DNA of 61,121 nucleotides from Bacteroidales bacterium (GCA_017961345.1 JAGCXP010000014.1:1-61121), one strand, 5' to 3'; shown: positions 7,828 through 16,536, counted from the stretch's first letter. Made by a program: numbers and translations. Notes: generated by a model from the letters alone, not told the origin.

Positions 7828-9615
7828 CTAGATTTCCTCTTCGCGGGGTTTGATATCCTTGATGCGGAGCTGGAGATTGGCAATCCCCCGGTAATAATTC
7901 TCGACGATGCTATAGCAGACGTCAATGGGGTTCCCCTCTTTAATATAAGGATAGTATTCGGATTTGTTGAACGCAATGGCTGCAATGGGATTGTACGGCC
8001 GCGTTTCCTCGACGAGTTCGAGTTTGAGATGACCGCCTTCCGCTCCCACGCGCCGTCCGTTGCCGTTGTCATAGACGTTTTCCGTCCGGAACACCGGAAG
8101 CGGATTGCCCGGCCCGAAGGGCTGAAACTGTTTGAGGATTCGGAAAAACTTGGGCGTGATGCCGCTGAAAGACAGGTCGGCGTCGATGTCCACCACGGGG
8201 GTGAGCGTATCACGGCTGGTGTGCGTGGCAATGAACGCCTCCATCCGCTTGCAGAACACCGGCAGATTCTCCTCCTTCATCGTCAGTCCGACGGCATACA
8301 GGTGACCGCCAAAGTTCTCCAACAGGTCGTTGCAGCTATCGATGGCTCCGTACAGGTCAAAGCCCTGCACGCTGCGCGCCGAGCCGGTCACAAAACCATT
8401 GGAACGGGTAAAGACGATGGTCGGCCGGTAATAGGCTTCCACCAGGCGGGAGGCCACGATGCCCACGACGCCCTTGTGCCAGCGGGGGTTGTACACGATG
8501 GTCGCACTGTGGCTGGCCAGGCAAAGTCCGTCTCCGGAAGAAATGGCCGCCTCCATTTGGACATAGGTTTCCGGTGTTCCTTGGAATTTCTCCACCAGCG
8601 CCTTGGCCTCTTCGGTCACGGTCCGGTCCGCCGCCTTGCGGTCGATGTTGTAGCGATTGATTTCCTGTCCGATATCAAAGGCTTCCTTGTCCGTCTCGGC
8701 GGTCAGCAGCTGGACGGCAATCCGGCCCGATTCCATACGGCCCGCTGCATTGATACGGGGGCCGATTTTGAAAACGATGTCGTCGATGGTGATATGGTGC
8801 GGATCCACGCCGGCCAGGTTGATGACGGCCAGCAGGCCCTTGCGGGGGCTCTCGTTAATCTGTTTCAGGCCGAAATGGGCCAGGATCCGGTTTTCTCCGG
8901 TCACGTTCACGAGGTCACTGGCGATGCTCACGACCAGCAAGTCCAAATAGCCCTGGATTTCCTCAAAGGGCACGCCGTGGGTCTGTGCATAGGCCTGGAC
9001 CAGTTTGAAGCCGACGCCGCAACCGCTCAAATCGTCGTAGGGATAACCGCAATCCGGGCATTTGGGGTCCAGCACCGCCACGGCTTGAGGCATGCTCTCG
9101 TCGGGCAGATGATGGTCGCAGATAATCACGTCAATCCCCTTCGAAGCGGCGTAGCGCACCTTATCTTCGGCCTTGATGCCGCAGTCAAGCGTAACAATCA
9201 GGGTAAAACCGTTCTCGGCCGCCCAGTCGATACCCTTGCGGGAAACGCCGGAACCTTCGTCGTAACGGTCGGGAATGTAGTAGTCGATGCTGTCCGTATA
9301 ACGGCGGAAGAAGGAGCATACCAGGGAAACCGCCGTCGTGCCGTCCACGTCGTAGTCGCCGTAGATCAGGATTTTTTCGCCCTGCGAGAGGGCTTTTTCC
9401 ATACGGGCGACCGCCTTGCCCATATCCTTCATCAGGAAAGGGTCGTGGAGGGCGGAAAGGGACGGGCGGAAAAACTCCCGGGCCTGGTCAAAGCGGGTGA
9501 TGCCGCGCTGGACGAGCAGCGTAGCCAGCACGGGGTCGATTCCCAGCTCCGAGGAGAGCTGGCCGACCTGCTGCGGATTGCCCTGCGGCAATTTTTCCCA
9601 CTTTACTTCTGACAT
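7828..9615 (-). CDS. recJ: Single-stranded-DNA-specific exonuclease RecJ
   Basis: A 595-aa DHH-family 5'-3' exonuclease used in recombination and mismatch or base-excision repair. DHH-domain motifs are intact: IYGDYDVDGTTA (about residues 84-95), TLDCGIKA, IICDHHLPDE (165-174), and DLSGCGVGFKL; the DHHA1 motif GSARSVQGFDLYGA and the C-terminal OB-type domain follow. Length is typical. A TATATTTG box at 9622-9629 ends only 6 nt before the ATG, so the mRNA may have almost no leader. Confidence 0.96.
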   Translation of the reverse strand: MSEVKWEKLPQGNPQQVGQLSSELGIDPVLATLLVQRGITRFDQAREFFRPSLSALHDPFLMKDMGKAVARMEKALSQGEKILIYGDYDVDGTTAVSLVCSFFRRYTDSIDYYIPDRYDEGSGVSRKGIDWAAENGFTLIVTLDCGIKAEDKVRYAASKGIDVIICDHHLPDESMPQAVAVLDPKCPDCGYPYDDLSGCGVGFKLVQAYAQTHGVPFEEIQGYLDLLVVSIASDLVNVTGENRILAHFGLKQINESPRKGLLAVINLAGVDPHHITIDDIVFKIGPRINAAGRMESGRIAVQLLTAETDKEAFDIGQEINRYNIDRKAADRTVTEEAKALVEKFQGTPETYVQMEAAISSGDGLCLASHSATIVYNPRWHKGVVGIVASRLVEAYYRPTIVFTRSNGFVTGSARSVQGFDLYGAIDSCNDLLENFGGHLYAVGLTMKEENLPVFCKRMEAFIATHTSRDTLTPVVDIDADLSFSGITPKFFRILKQFQPFGPGNPLPVFRTENVYDNGNGRRVGAEGGHLKLELVEETRPYNPIAAIAFNKSEYYPYIKEGNPIDVCYSIVENYYRGIANLQLRIKDIKPREEEI

Positions 9616-9621
9616 AACCTA

Positions 9622-9629
9622 CAAATATA
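9622..9629 (-). promoter_or_regulatory. -7 promoter box (TATATTTG) of recJ
   Basis: Exact TAnnTTTG match on the reverse strand. With the usual distance to the transcript start, transcription would begin at or next to the recJ ATG, suggesting a leaderless mRNA. Confidence 0.5.
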
Positions 9630-9637
9630 AGAATTTA

Positions 9638-9669
9638 TTTGCTCAAGCGAAAAATACTTTTTAAGTTTG
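9638..9669 (+). promoter_or_regulatory. Promoter of the EIIC-like transporter gene
   Basis: TTTG at 9638-9641, 20-nt spacer, TAAGTTTG at 9662-9669; the ATG follows at 9693. Confidence 0.6.
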
Positions 9670-9692
9670 CGCCCCAAAACGCGAACGGACCT

Positions 9693-10796
9693 ATGGAAAA
9701 GATAAAGGCATTTCTGATCAAAAAGGACGCGGTGCCCTCGCTGCGACGCTACGGCATCGATGCGATGGCCGCGATGGCTCAGGGACTTTTCTGCACCCTG
9801 CTGCTGGGCACCATTCTCAATACCCTCGGTCACCAGTTGGGCATCGGATTCCTCAACCGCGAATGGGTTTGCATCGCCGGCAAGGGCTTCACCATCGGTG
9901 CGATTGCCTGCGCCATGGCCGGTCCCGCCATGGCCGTCGCCATCGGGAATGCGCTGAAGGCCCCCGGTATGGTGCTGTTCACCCTGGTCCCCGTCGGCTA
10001 TGCCACCAACGCCCTGGGCGGAGCGGGCGGTCCCTTCGCCGTGTACGTGGTCGCCATCCTCGCGGCCGAAGCCGGTAAACTCGTAAGCAAGGAAACCCGT
10101 ATCGATATTCTCGTAACGCCGCTGGTCACGCTGCTGACCGGCCTGCTGCTCGCCGGATGGATTGCCGCCCCGATTGGCGCAGGCGCCAGTTCGCTGGGGC
10201 GGATTATCATGTGGGGTACGCAGCTCCAACCCTTCCTGATGGGCATTCTCGTGGCCGTCGTGGTGGGCATTGCGCTGACGCTTCCCATCTCCTCCGCCGC
10301 CATCTGCGCCGGGCTGGGACTGACGGGACTGGCCGGAGGAGCCGCACTCGCGGGCTGCTGCGCCCAGATGGTGGGCTTCGCCACGATGTCTTTCCGGGAA
10401 AACCGCTGGGGCGGGCTCGTCAGCCAAGGCATCGGCACCAGCATGCTGCAGATGGGAAATATCGTCCGCAACCCCCGCATCGCCCTTCCGCCGATTTTGA
10501 CCTCGGTCATCACCGGCCCCCTCGCCACCTGCCTCTTCCACCTGGAAATGAACGGAGAAGCGGTCAATTCCGGCATGGGCACCTGCGGTCTTTGCGGCCC
10601 CATCGGCGTATGGACAGGTTGGGTGGAACCCAGCGCGAGCGCCCTCGCCGCCGGCGCCCAAGCCATCGTCCCCGGTGCCTTCGAGTGGACCTCCCTGCTG
10701 CTGGTCAGCGTCGTTCTCCCCGCCCTCATCTGCCCCCTCATCGCCCTCCCCCTTCGTCGGATAGGGTGGATTCGTCCGGGCGATATGAAGTTATAA
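9693..10796 (+). CDS. PTS EIIC-like membrane protein, PfoR family
   Basis: A 367-aa polytopic membrane protein with about ten hydrophobic segments. The N-terminus MEKIKAFLIKKDAVPSLRRY followed by GIDAMAAMAQGLFCTLLLG matches the PTS_EIIC_2 / PfoR group. This group looks like the sugar-translocating IIC subunit but is usually encoded without IIA or IIB parts, and none is seen here. Glycine-rich loops (GGAGGPFAVYVVAI, GTCGLCGPIGVWTGW) are typical. Start chosen at 9693 because it follows a promoter and fits homologues; the frame is open to 9639. Transported substrate unknown. Confidence 0.8.
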   Translation: MEKIKAFLIKKDAVPSLRRYGIDAMAAMAQGLFCTLLLGTILNTLGHQLGIGFLNREWVCIAGKGFTIGAIACAMAGPAMAVAIGNALKAPGMVLFTLVPVGYATNALGGAGGPFAVYVVAILAAEAGKLVSKETRIDILVTPLVTLLTGLLLAGWIAAPIGAGASSLGRIIMWGTQLQPFLMGILVAVVVGIALTLPISSAAICAGLGLTGLAGGAALAGCCAQMVGFATMSFRENRWGGLVSQGIGTSMLQMGNIVRNPRIALPPILTSVITGPLATCLFHLEMNGEAVNSGMGTCGLCGPIGVWTGWVEPSASALAAGAQAIVPGAFEWTSLLLVSVVLPALICPLIALPLRRIGWIRPGDMKL

Positions 10797-11254
10797 CGCA
10801 TATTTTCGCCATTCATTCGCAAGCGGATATCCGCCAGCACGCCGCGCATTCCCGTGCCTCAGGCCTTCAGCCGGACAGACGCGTTTTCCTACGTCTCAGG
10901 CCTTCAGCCGGACAGACGCGTTTTCCTGCGTCTCAGGCCTCCAGCCGGCAGGAGAAGTTTTTGAGCCAGAACGCTTCGCGGTCCTTCGGACAAACGGGCT
11001 CAAAACTCTTCTCCCTGCCCGGCTTTTTACGGCCTTCGACGTCTTGACGCTCTAAAGGTTACAGTCGGCCGATGTGTGCCGCAAAATGGCGTGCCTTACA
11101 ACTGATTGAAATACAGCTGATTATGCAAAATCGCCTGCGCAAATTTTAGCGGGCTATTTTGCTTTAATAATTGATTTCCAGGCAGTTATATTCCACCTAT
11201 TTTTACCCTCGCTTGTACATCGCATAAAAGCTAAGCGCCAGTGAGTTCCGATTT
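10797..11254. other. Non-coding region with a short tandem repeat
   Basis: No gene is recognisable. The region holds the 37-bp tandem repeat at 10858-10956, then about 210 bp that become clearly more AT-rich (11100-11250) with no promoter or hairpin I trust. It separates the EIIC-like gene from the right long repeat. Confidence 0.6.
10858..10956. repeat. 37-bp tandem repeat, about 2.5 copies
   Basis: The unit starting ctcaggccttcagccggac recurs at 10858, 10895 and 10932, exactly 37 bp apart. The second copy is almost identical to the first and the third is truncated and diverged. The unit contains no stop in one frame, but 37 is not a multiple of three, so it is not a protein repeat. Confidence 0.8.
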
Positions 11255-11568
11255 GGGCAAAAGCAAGGCGCGAAGCGAGCCGCTCCCTCGAGCTCGGCGC
11301 AGCGCCTTTGCTTTTGCCGACGACATTCGTTCCCGCCGTCGGCGTTGCCTCCCTCGCCTTCGCAAGTGCTTAGCTATTGTGCGCCATCCGTTTGATATAT
11401 CCTAGGTACTTCGTGGGCTACGTTTTCCCGCATTTTTGCTCCTCGCCAAATACTTCGGAACCCGGTCGGGCACGAGTGCACGTGCACATTTGTCCAATCA
11501 GGTGCTGGAGCATCTCATCGGCCGAGATTTGGCCCATTTTCTGCCCGACCAAGTGCTGGAGCACGCCG
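11255..11568 (+). repeat. Right copy of the long inverted dispersed repeat
   Basis: Reverse-complement partner of 1-253. In this orientation it runs from the REP-like palindrome (11256-11318) through cgccttcgcaagtgct and gtgcacgtgcac to two copies of the gtgctggagca core. It is followed directly by one degenerate unit of the 51-bp repeat. Confidence 0.8.
11256..11318. repeat. Large REP-like palindrome
   Basis: The arm ggcaaaagcaaggcgc (11256-11271) pairs with gcgcctttgcttttgcc (11302-11318), a 16-bp stem with one bulged base; inner segments (cgagcc / ctcggc type) can extend the structure. No T tract follows, so it is not a simple terminator. Confidence 0.7.
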
Positions 11569-11613
11569 CCACTTCGTTTTTGAGCCGAAAACAACGCGAA
11601 GCGATGCTACAGC
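11565..11613 (+). repeat. Solitary degenerate unit of the 51-bp repeat
   Basis: The stretch acttcgtttttgagccgaaa followed by acaacgcgaagcgatgct differs only at scattered bases from the units at 59401-59655 and 60962-61121. It overlaps the last two or three codons of the gene ending at 11607. Confidence 0.75.
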
Positions 11614-13721
11614 TTAAATGAAAGCTGTAGGCGGAATTCGGGGAGGCGGCGTTGCTCTCCTTTATAGACGAAATGCCGCCAGGCGGCGAGGGCGTAGCAT
11701 TTTATCCCGCGCCAAGGCTGTGCGCAGACATACAGTGAGAGCCGGTAGCCTTTGCCATAGCAGGCGGGGACGCTGAAACTGCCCGGAGCATCGCGTTCGT
11801 AGCGGTAGAGCCGGTCTGCCCACTGCGGGGCACTGTAGAGCGTCTCTTCCAGATAGAAGGTGCCCCAGGGAAAATGAAGCGACTGCTCAAGCGCGCCTAG
11901 CAGGCCCCAACCCGCGCAACGGCACATTTGGAAGGCAGCGACGCAGTGGAAGACTTCCGGAGTCCACGTCCCTTCCGCCCTCCAATCCACCTTGCACTTT
12001 TCCCCGTAATTGCGAAGCCGCAGGGCCGCCCGCGAACGGACCGTCCACGCTGAAGCGGGTTTCCAACTCCCGTTCAACACCCCCTTAAGCTGCCCCGTAC
12101 GAGCATAGCGACGATCCCGGGAACGGGGATGCAGGCAGGCGTCCAACGTCCCGTCAACCACCCACTTCCGTCCCGACTCCCAATGCAATCCTGCCGCCAC
12201 TCCCGCTTCGTTGGCACATTGACTGCCTGAACGCACGCCACCGCTCAAATCCGCATTGAAGTCCGGGTCATACCAACGCCCCGAAGCACTCCAACGCCAG
12301 CCCTCACCGAACGTGCCGCTCGCGCCCAACACGGCCGCCCAGTGCGTCACAACTTGCAACGAAGCCCCTTCTGATGCTGCTGCGCCTGCCACGCTGCCTG
12401 CCGCGCCCGAACCGCCAGCGGCTGCCTCCCTCCCCGCAAAACTCACACAGACCTCCCCGAACACTTCCACCCCCTTCCAACCGCCGTGCCCTCCCAGCGA
12501 AATCCGCCCGCCCGGTTGCAAACATCCTTTCGAATCATTCGCGGATGCCGGTGAGGAGGAGCTTGACGTAGTGGACGACAGTCCTAAAGAAGATGCGGTT
12601 AGAGAAAGCGTCCCCCAGCGTCCCAGATAACTCAGGGAAGCCGCCGCAAAATCTTCCGACCCGTCCCATCGGCCGGTGCGGATGAGCCCCGAGATGTTCC
12701 CCAGCAGACTTACCTCCCATCGTCCCCAGCCCATCGTAAGTGCCGCTCCCCGCAGTGAAGAAGAGCGGCTCCAGGAACTATAGGGCTTGACACCCGTCGG
12801 ACGGCGCACGAAAGAAGTCGGAGACGAAAAACCACTCAGCGAAAATCCGCTCCAAAGGCACAGGCCCTGCGAGAAGCGGGCGTGGAAATCGCCGATGATG
12901 GCCCGCCGCAACCAACGCCGGCCCTCATACGAAACAAACGGATGCATTTCTTCGGCCTTCCATTTCACGCTGACGCCCGCTTGCGAGCCCACGCCCGCCT
13001 CAAAGCCTGCGTACGAGCCTCGAATCTTTCCGGCCAGCGAAGCGGTGCCGTTCCATTCCACACCTCCGCCCCCTGCACTCCCCGCACCATTGCCACCACT
13101 CCCGCCACCAGCACCCTTCCATCCACCTTGCAACGCGCCCTCACAATGGAAACGCTTGTCGCCGCCAATCGAAGATCGACCGGGCGAGGCGACGCTGTCC
13201 AAACGCACGAACGGCCGCAGCGCCTGGGCAAGCAAAGGGGAAAAACCGTCGATCCGGGACAGTTCCTCAAAGGAAAGTATGTCGCCGCAACGGGACCGAT
13301 AATCGATCAGCGTTGCACACTGGTAGGCGCTCAGAAGCCCAGAGGCGAGGAGTTTCGAAAGGGACGCTTCGTTCAGCAGGAGGGGGCGGGATGCGAGGGT
13401 TTCGAAATTTTCGAGCACGCTCTGGTCCAGCTCCTCGAGGGAGGAGGCCCCGCAGAGGCAGCAGACGGCAGCCTCAAACGCCGGAAGAGCAATGGCAGGA
13501 GCAACGGCAGAGCCTGCAGCCTCCGACGCTGGCAGGGCGGAGGGCGAACTTGCGGGGGTGAGAGTGGGATCAACGGCCTTGGCGGGAGGCGGAGCGGGGG
13601 CGCCGGCAGCGGAATCAACGCCACCTGCGGACGGAAAAACCGGGCCGGAAGCATGCTCGGAAGTGGGGTGAGCGCTCACCTCGGGGGCGGTCAGCAGCAG
13701 GAACAAAAACAGTCGCAACAT
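11607..13721 (-). CDS. Helix-hairpin-helix protein with predicted C-terminal beta-barrel
   Basis: A 704-aa secreted protein. The ATG at 13721 follows a gga g-type site and gives the signal MLRLFLFLLLTAPEVSA; the frame opens 5 codons earlier at a TTG. Residues 20-80 are a low-complexity A/P/S stretch. Residues about 90-165 hold a ComEA-like helix-hairpin-helix pair (SLSKLLASGLLSAYQ and GDILSFEELSRIDGFSPLL). The rest is rich in G, S, W and alternating strands and ends FRLQLSFKL, as expected for an outer-membrane barrel. Similar HHH-containing proteins of about 650-700 aa are widespread in Bacteroidota without clear function. A role in DNA handling at the cell surface is speculative. The coding sequence is very GC-rich. 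Confidence 0.72.
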   Translation of the reverse strand: MLRLFLFLLLTAPEVSAHPTSEHASGPVFPSAGGVDSAAGAPAPPPAKAVDPTLTPASSPSALPASEAAGSAVAPAIALPAFEAAVCCLCGASSLEELDQSVLENFETLASRPLLLNEASLSKLLASGLLSAYQCATLIDYRSRCGDILSFEELSRIDGFSPLLAQALRPFVRLDSVASPGRSSIGGDKRFHCEGALQGGWKGAGGGSGGNGAGSAGGGGVEWNGTASLAGKIRGSYAGFEAGVGSQAGVSVKWKAEEMHPFVSYEGRRWLRRAIIGDFHARFSQGLCLWSGFSLSGFSSPTSFVRRPTGVKPYSSWSRSSSLRGAALTMGWGRWEVSLLGNISGLIRTGRWDGSEDFAAASLSYLGRWGTLSLTASSLGLSSTTSSSSSPASANDSKGCLQPGGRISLGGHGGWKGVEVFGEVCVSFAGREAAAGGSGAAGSVAGAAASEGASLQVVTHWAAVLGASGTFGEGWRWSASGRWYDPDFNADLSGGVRSGSQCANEAGVAAGLHWESGRKWVVDGTLDACLHPRSRDRRYARTGQLKGVLNGSWKPASAWTVRSRAALRLRNYGEKCKVDWRAEGTWTPEVFHCVAAFQMCRCAGWGLLGALEQSLHFPWGTFYLEETLYSAPQWADRLYRYERDAPGSFSVPACYGKGYRLSLYVCAQPWRGIKCYALAAWRHFVYKGEQRRLPEFRLQLSFKL

Positions 13722-13733
13722 CGTTTTTTGCTC

Positions 13734-13741
13734 CAAAACTA
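13734..13741 (-). promoter_or_regulatory. -7 promoter box (TAGTTTTG) of the HHH-barrel gene
   Basis: Exact TAnnTTTG match on the reverse strand, 12 nt before the ATG at 13721. No well-spaced -33 TTTG. Confidence 0.4.
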
Positions 13742-13803
13742 TAAAAGCAAAATCATTTAAATCAGAAAGTCAAAAAAAGAACGTGAAATTTTCTTTTTTT
13801 TGC

Positions 13804-13811
13804 TATTTTTG
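13804..13811 (+). promoter_or_regulatory. -7 promoter box (TATTTTTG) of hpt
   Basis: Exact TAnnTTTG match, 22 nt before the hpt ATG, in an AT-rich spacer between divergent genes. Confidence 0.5.
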
Positions 13812-13833
13812 TAAATGTTTAACGTTTTTTGTG

Positions 13834-14382
13834 ATGGATAAAATTACCCTTCACGACAAGACCTTCCGCAAATATATTCCCTACGAGGTGTTCATCCAGG
13901 ACATCGAGCGGGTGGCGGCAGAAATCAACCGGGACTTTCAAAATAAAAACGAGGTCCCCGTGGTCGTCTGCGTGCTCAACGGAGCCCTGCCGTTCACCGC
14001 GGAAATTCTCCGCCGCCTGTCGTTTCCCTGCGAACTCTCCTGCATCCGGGTGGCCTCCTACATGGGAACGGAAACGACCGGAAAGGTGCAGTTTCTCCAG
14101 GGGCTGGTCGACGACGTGAAAGGGCGCACGGTCATCCTCGTGGAGGACATCGTGGACTCGGGTAATACGATGGACGCGCTCCTAAGGTATTTCCGCGAAC
14201 AGGGGGCAAAGGACACGAAGGTCTGCACCCTGTTTTTCAAGGAAGAGGCCTTCCGTTTCGGAGAGAAGTTCCAAATTGACTACATCGCCCGCCCCATCCG
14301 GAATCAGTTCATCGTCGGTTTCGGGCTGGACTACGACCGACTCGGACGAGGCCTTAAGGATATTTACATTTTGGACGAATAA
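13834..14382 (+). CDS. hpt: Hypoxanthine phosphoribosyltransferase
   Basis: A 182-aa type I phosphoribosyltransferase that converts hypoxanthine (and often guanine) plus PRPP to the nucleotide for purine salvage. The PRPP-binding motif ILVEDIVDSGNTM is at about residues 101-113, and the C-terminal GFGLDYDRLGRGLKDIYIL matches the base-binding region of HPRT. Start at ATG 13834 (MDKITLHDKTF) rather than the upstream in-frame codon because the promoter box lies between them. dnaN follows after 30 bp. Confidence 0.94.
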   Translation: MDKITLHDKTFRKYIPYEVFIQDIERVAAEINRDFQNKNEVPVVVCVLNGALPFTAEILRRLSFPCELSCIRVASYMGTETTGKVQFLQGLVDDVKGRTVILVEDIVDSGNTMDALLRYFREQGAKDTKVCTLFFKEEAFRFGEKFQIDYIARPIRNQFIVGFGLDYDRLGRGLKDIYILDE

Positions 14383-14412
14383 AGAAACATTTGAAATAAA
14401 CACACTACTGAT

Positions 14413-15528
14413 ATGAAAATTGCACTTTCAAGCTCCCAACTGCTCGCCGGTATGGCACTGGTATCCAAAGCCATTCCCGCCAAGACGACCAACGCCATCC
14501 TGGAGAATTTCCTCTGCGAAGTTTCCGGCACCACCCTCACGCTCACCGCTTCCGACGGTGAAGTAACCCTGAAGACATCCATCGAAGCCGACCATGTGGA
14601 GGAAGAGGGACGTATCGCCATCGGCGCCAAACAGTTCATGGAACTGCTCAAGGAACTGCCCGACCAGCCGATTACCCTCAAGACCCTCGACGAGGGCAGC
14701 TTCGAGTGCGTCTGGATCAGCGGCAACTCCACCCTGCCGTATGTCAACGCCGACGATTTCCCCGCCATCGCCACGACGGATGAAAGCGCCATCACGGTGA
14801 CCATGCCGGGCGCGACCCTCCTCGACGGCATCGCCAGCACCGTCTATGCGACGGCCGACGATGAAATCCGCCCCGTGCTGAACGCCATCCTCTTCGATAT
14901 CGACGTTGAGAGCACCACGCTCGTCGCCTCCGATACCCACAAACTGATTTGCTACACGACAAATGAGGTCAAGACGCAGGAGAAGTCCTCCTTCATCCTC
15001 CTCAAAAAGCCCGCGAATATCCTCAAGAACATCGTTTCCCGCGATGATGAGGTGACGGTGCAGTTCGACGGCAAGACGGCGGTCTTCACCTTCGGCGTGA
15101 CGACGGCCAGCTGCCGCCTGATCAACGGCAAGTATCCCAACTACCGCAGCGTCATCCCCACAGGCAACTCCAGCATCCTGAAAATCGACCGCGTTCAACT
15201 GCTGAACATTGTCCGCCGCGTGGCGGTCTGCGCCAACAAGGCTTCCAACCAGATCCGCGTGGACCTCTCGGAAGGCAAGATAGAAATCAGCGCACAGGAC
15301 ACCGGCTTCAACACCAAGGCCTTCGAGAAATGCGCCTGCAGTTATGAAGGCGACGAACTGTCCATCGGATTCAAATCCACCTTCCTGATTGAGATCCTTT
15401 CCAACATGGGTTGCAACGAGCTCGAAATCAAGTTTGCGGACGCCCGCAAACCGGCGCTCATCAAGCCCGTGGACGAGGAAATGGCCAAGGAAAAGGCCTG
15501 CGGCATCCTGATGCCGATTATGTTCTAG
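14413..15528 (+). CDS. dnaN: DNA polymerase III subunit beta (sliding clamp)
   Basis: A 371-aa beta clamp, three repeated clamp domains of about 120 residues each, of normal length. It encircles DNA and tethers the replicative polymerase. The N-terminus MKIALSSSQLLAGMALVSKA, the central ASDTHKLICY and the C-terminal ALIKPVDEE...GILMPIMF are typical. The gene is not beside dnaA or recF here, which is normal in Bacteroidales. A probable partner exonuclease is encoded 30 bp downstream. Confidence 0.97.
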   Translation: MKIALSSSQLLAGMALVSKAIPAKTTNAILENFLCEVSGTTLTLTASDGEVTLKTSIEADHVEEEGRIAIGAKQFMELLKELPDQPITLKTLDEGSFECVWISGNSTLPYVNADDFPAIATTDESAITVTMPGATLLDGIASTVYATADDEIRPVLNAILFDIDVESTTLVASDTHKLICYTTNEVKTQEKSSFILLKKPANILKNIVSRDDEVTVQFDGKTAVFTFGVTTASCRLINGKYPNYRSVIPTGNSSILKIDRVQLLNIVRRVAVCANKASNQIRVDLSEGKIEISAQDTGFNTKAFEKCACSYEGDELSIGFKSTFLIEILSNMGCNELEIKFADARKPALIKPVDEEMAKEKACGILMPIMF

Positions 15529-15558
15529 CCGCGAACGCACGACAAAAGCCGACCGCCC

Positions 15559-16446
15559 ATGGAACTCAAGCTCAAACGTCCCCTCCTGTTTTTCGACATC
15601 GAGAGCACCGGGCTGGACCTGACCTCGGACAGCATCATCGAGCTGAGTTTCGTCAAGGTCTTCCCCTCCGGTGAGGAGCGGATCCGCACCTGGCGGGTCT
15701 GCCCCTGGGATTATGAGAAGAATGTCCAGCGGCCGATCACGCCGGGGGCCGCCCGCGTGCACGGCATCAAGGACGAAGAGCTCAAGGACTGTCCCCGTTT
15801 CTGGGAAATCGCCCCGGAGGTCATTACCTGGCTGGAAGACTGCGACCTCGCCGGCTACAACTCCCACAAATTCGACCTCCCGATGCTCGCCGAGGAGCTC
15901 GAACGCGCCGCCCTCTATAAAAAGGTGCGTTTCGACATGGACCTGCACGACAAGCAGATGGTGGACGTGCAGACGATTTTCCACAAACTCGAGCCGCGCA
16001 ACCTCAAGGCCGCCTACCGTTTCTACTGCGGCGGGGAAGATTTCGACAACGCCCACTCCGCTGAGGCCGACACCCTCGCCACCTACGCCGTGCTCAAAGG
16101 CCAACTCGACCGCTATCCCGAAACGGAATTGAAAAACGACATCGACTGGCTCGCCCGTTTTACGGAAGTTGGCAAGAGCGTGGACTATGCCGGCCGCCTC
16201 GCCTGCAATGAGAAGGGGGAAATCTACATCAACTTCGGAAAGCACAAAGGACTCACGGCCCGCGAGGTATACCGCAAGGAGCCAGGCTACTTCGACTGGA
16301 TCGAACGCAGCGATTTCGCCCTCGACACCAAGCGGCAGTTCCGTCTGCTCAAGGAGCGTTTCAAGGCGGAACGCAGGCAGCCCCTCGACAGCGCCGGCGT
16401 AGCCGATGCCGCGGCCGCCCTTTCCAAACATTTTTCAGGAAAATGA
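15559..16446 (+). CDS. DnaQ-like 3'-5' exonuclease (DEDDh)
   Basis: A 295-aa exonuclease of the DNA polymerase III epsilon type. All DEDDh residues are visible: D13 and E15 (FFDIESTG), D106 (GYNSHKFDLPML), H166 and D171 (HSAEADTLA). The C-terminal 90 residues (after KNDIDWLARF) carry the NFGKHKGLTAREVYRKEPGY motif found in many Bacteroidota members of this family. Placement right behind dnaN supports a replication or proofreading role. Start ATG 15559 follows dnaN by 30 bp. Confidence 0.92.
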   Translation: MELKLKRPLLFFDIESTGLDLTSDSIIELSFVKVFPSGEERIRTWRVCPWDYEKNVQRPITPGAARVHGIKDEELKDCPRFWEIAPEVITWLEDCDLAGYNSHKFDLPMLAEELERAALYKKVRFDMDLHDKQMVDVQTIFHKLEPRNLKAAYRFYCGGEDFDNAHSAEADTLATYAVLKGQLDRYPETELKNDIDWLARFTEVGKSVDYAGRLACNEKGEIYINFGKHKGLTAREVYRKEPGYFDWIERSDFALDTKRQFRLLKERFKAERRQPLDSAGVADAAAALSKHFSGK

Positions 16447-16502
16447 CGGACGGGAACCCCCTCTTCCAAAAATTATTAACAGACGCTCCATAATTAGATT
16501 TT

Positions 16503-16536
16503 TTTGTGCTACCACAAATATATCTTGCTATATTTG
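16503..16536 (+). promoter_or_regulatory. Promoter of the sugar-binding lipoprotein gene
   Basis: TTTG at 16503-16506, 22-nt spacer, TATATTTG at 16529-16536, in an AT-rich intergenic stretch. Confidence 0.5.

Noticed and set aside
1..11568. The inverted repeats as ends of a transposon or integrative element
   Set aside because: The enclosed genes are core housekeeping genes with no transposase, integrase or conjugation gene, and no target duplication could be identified.
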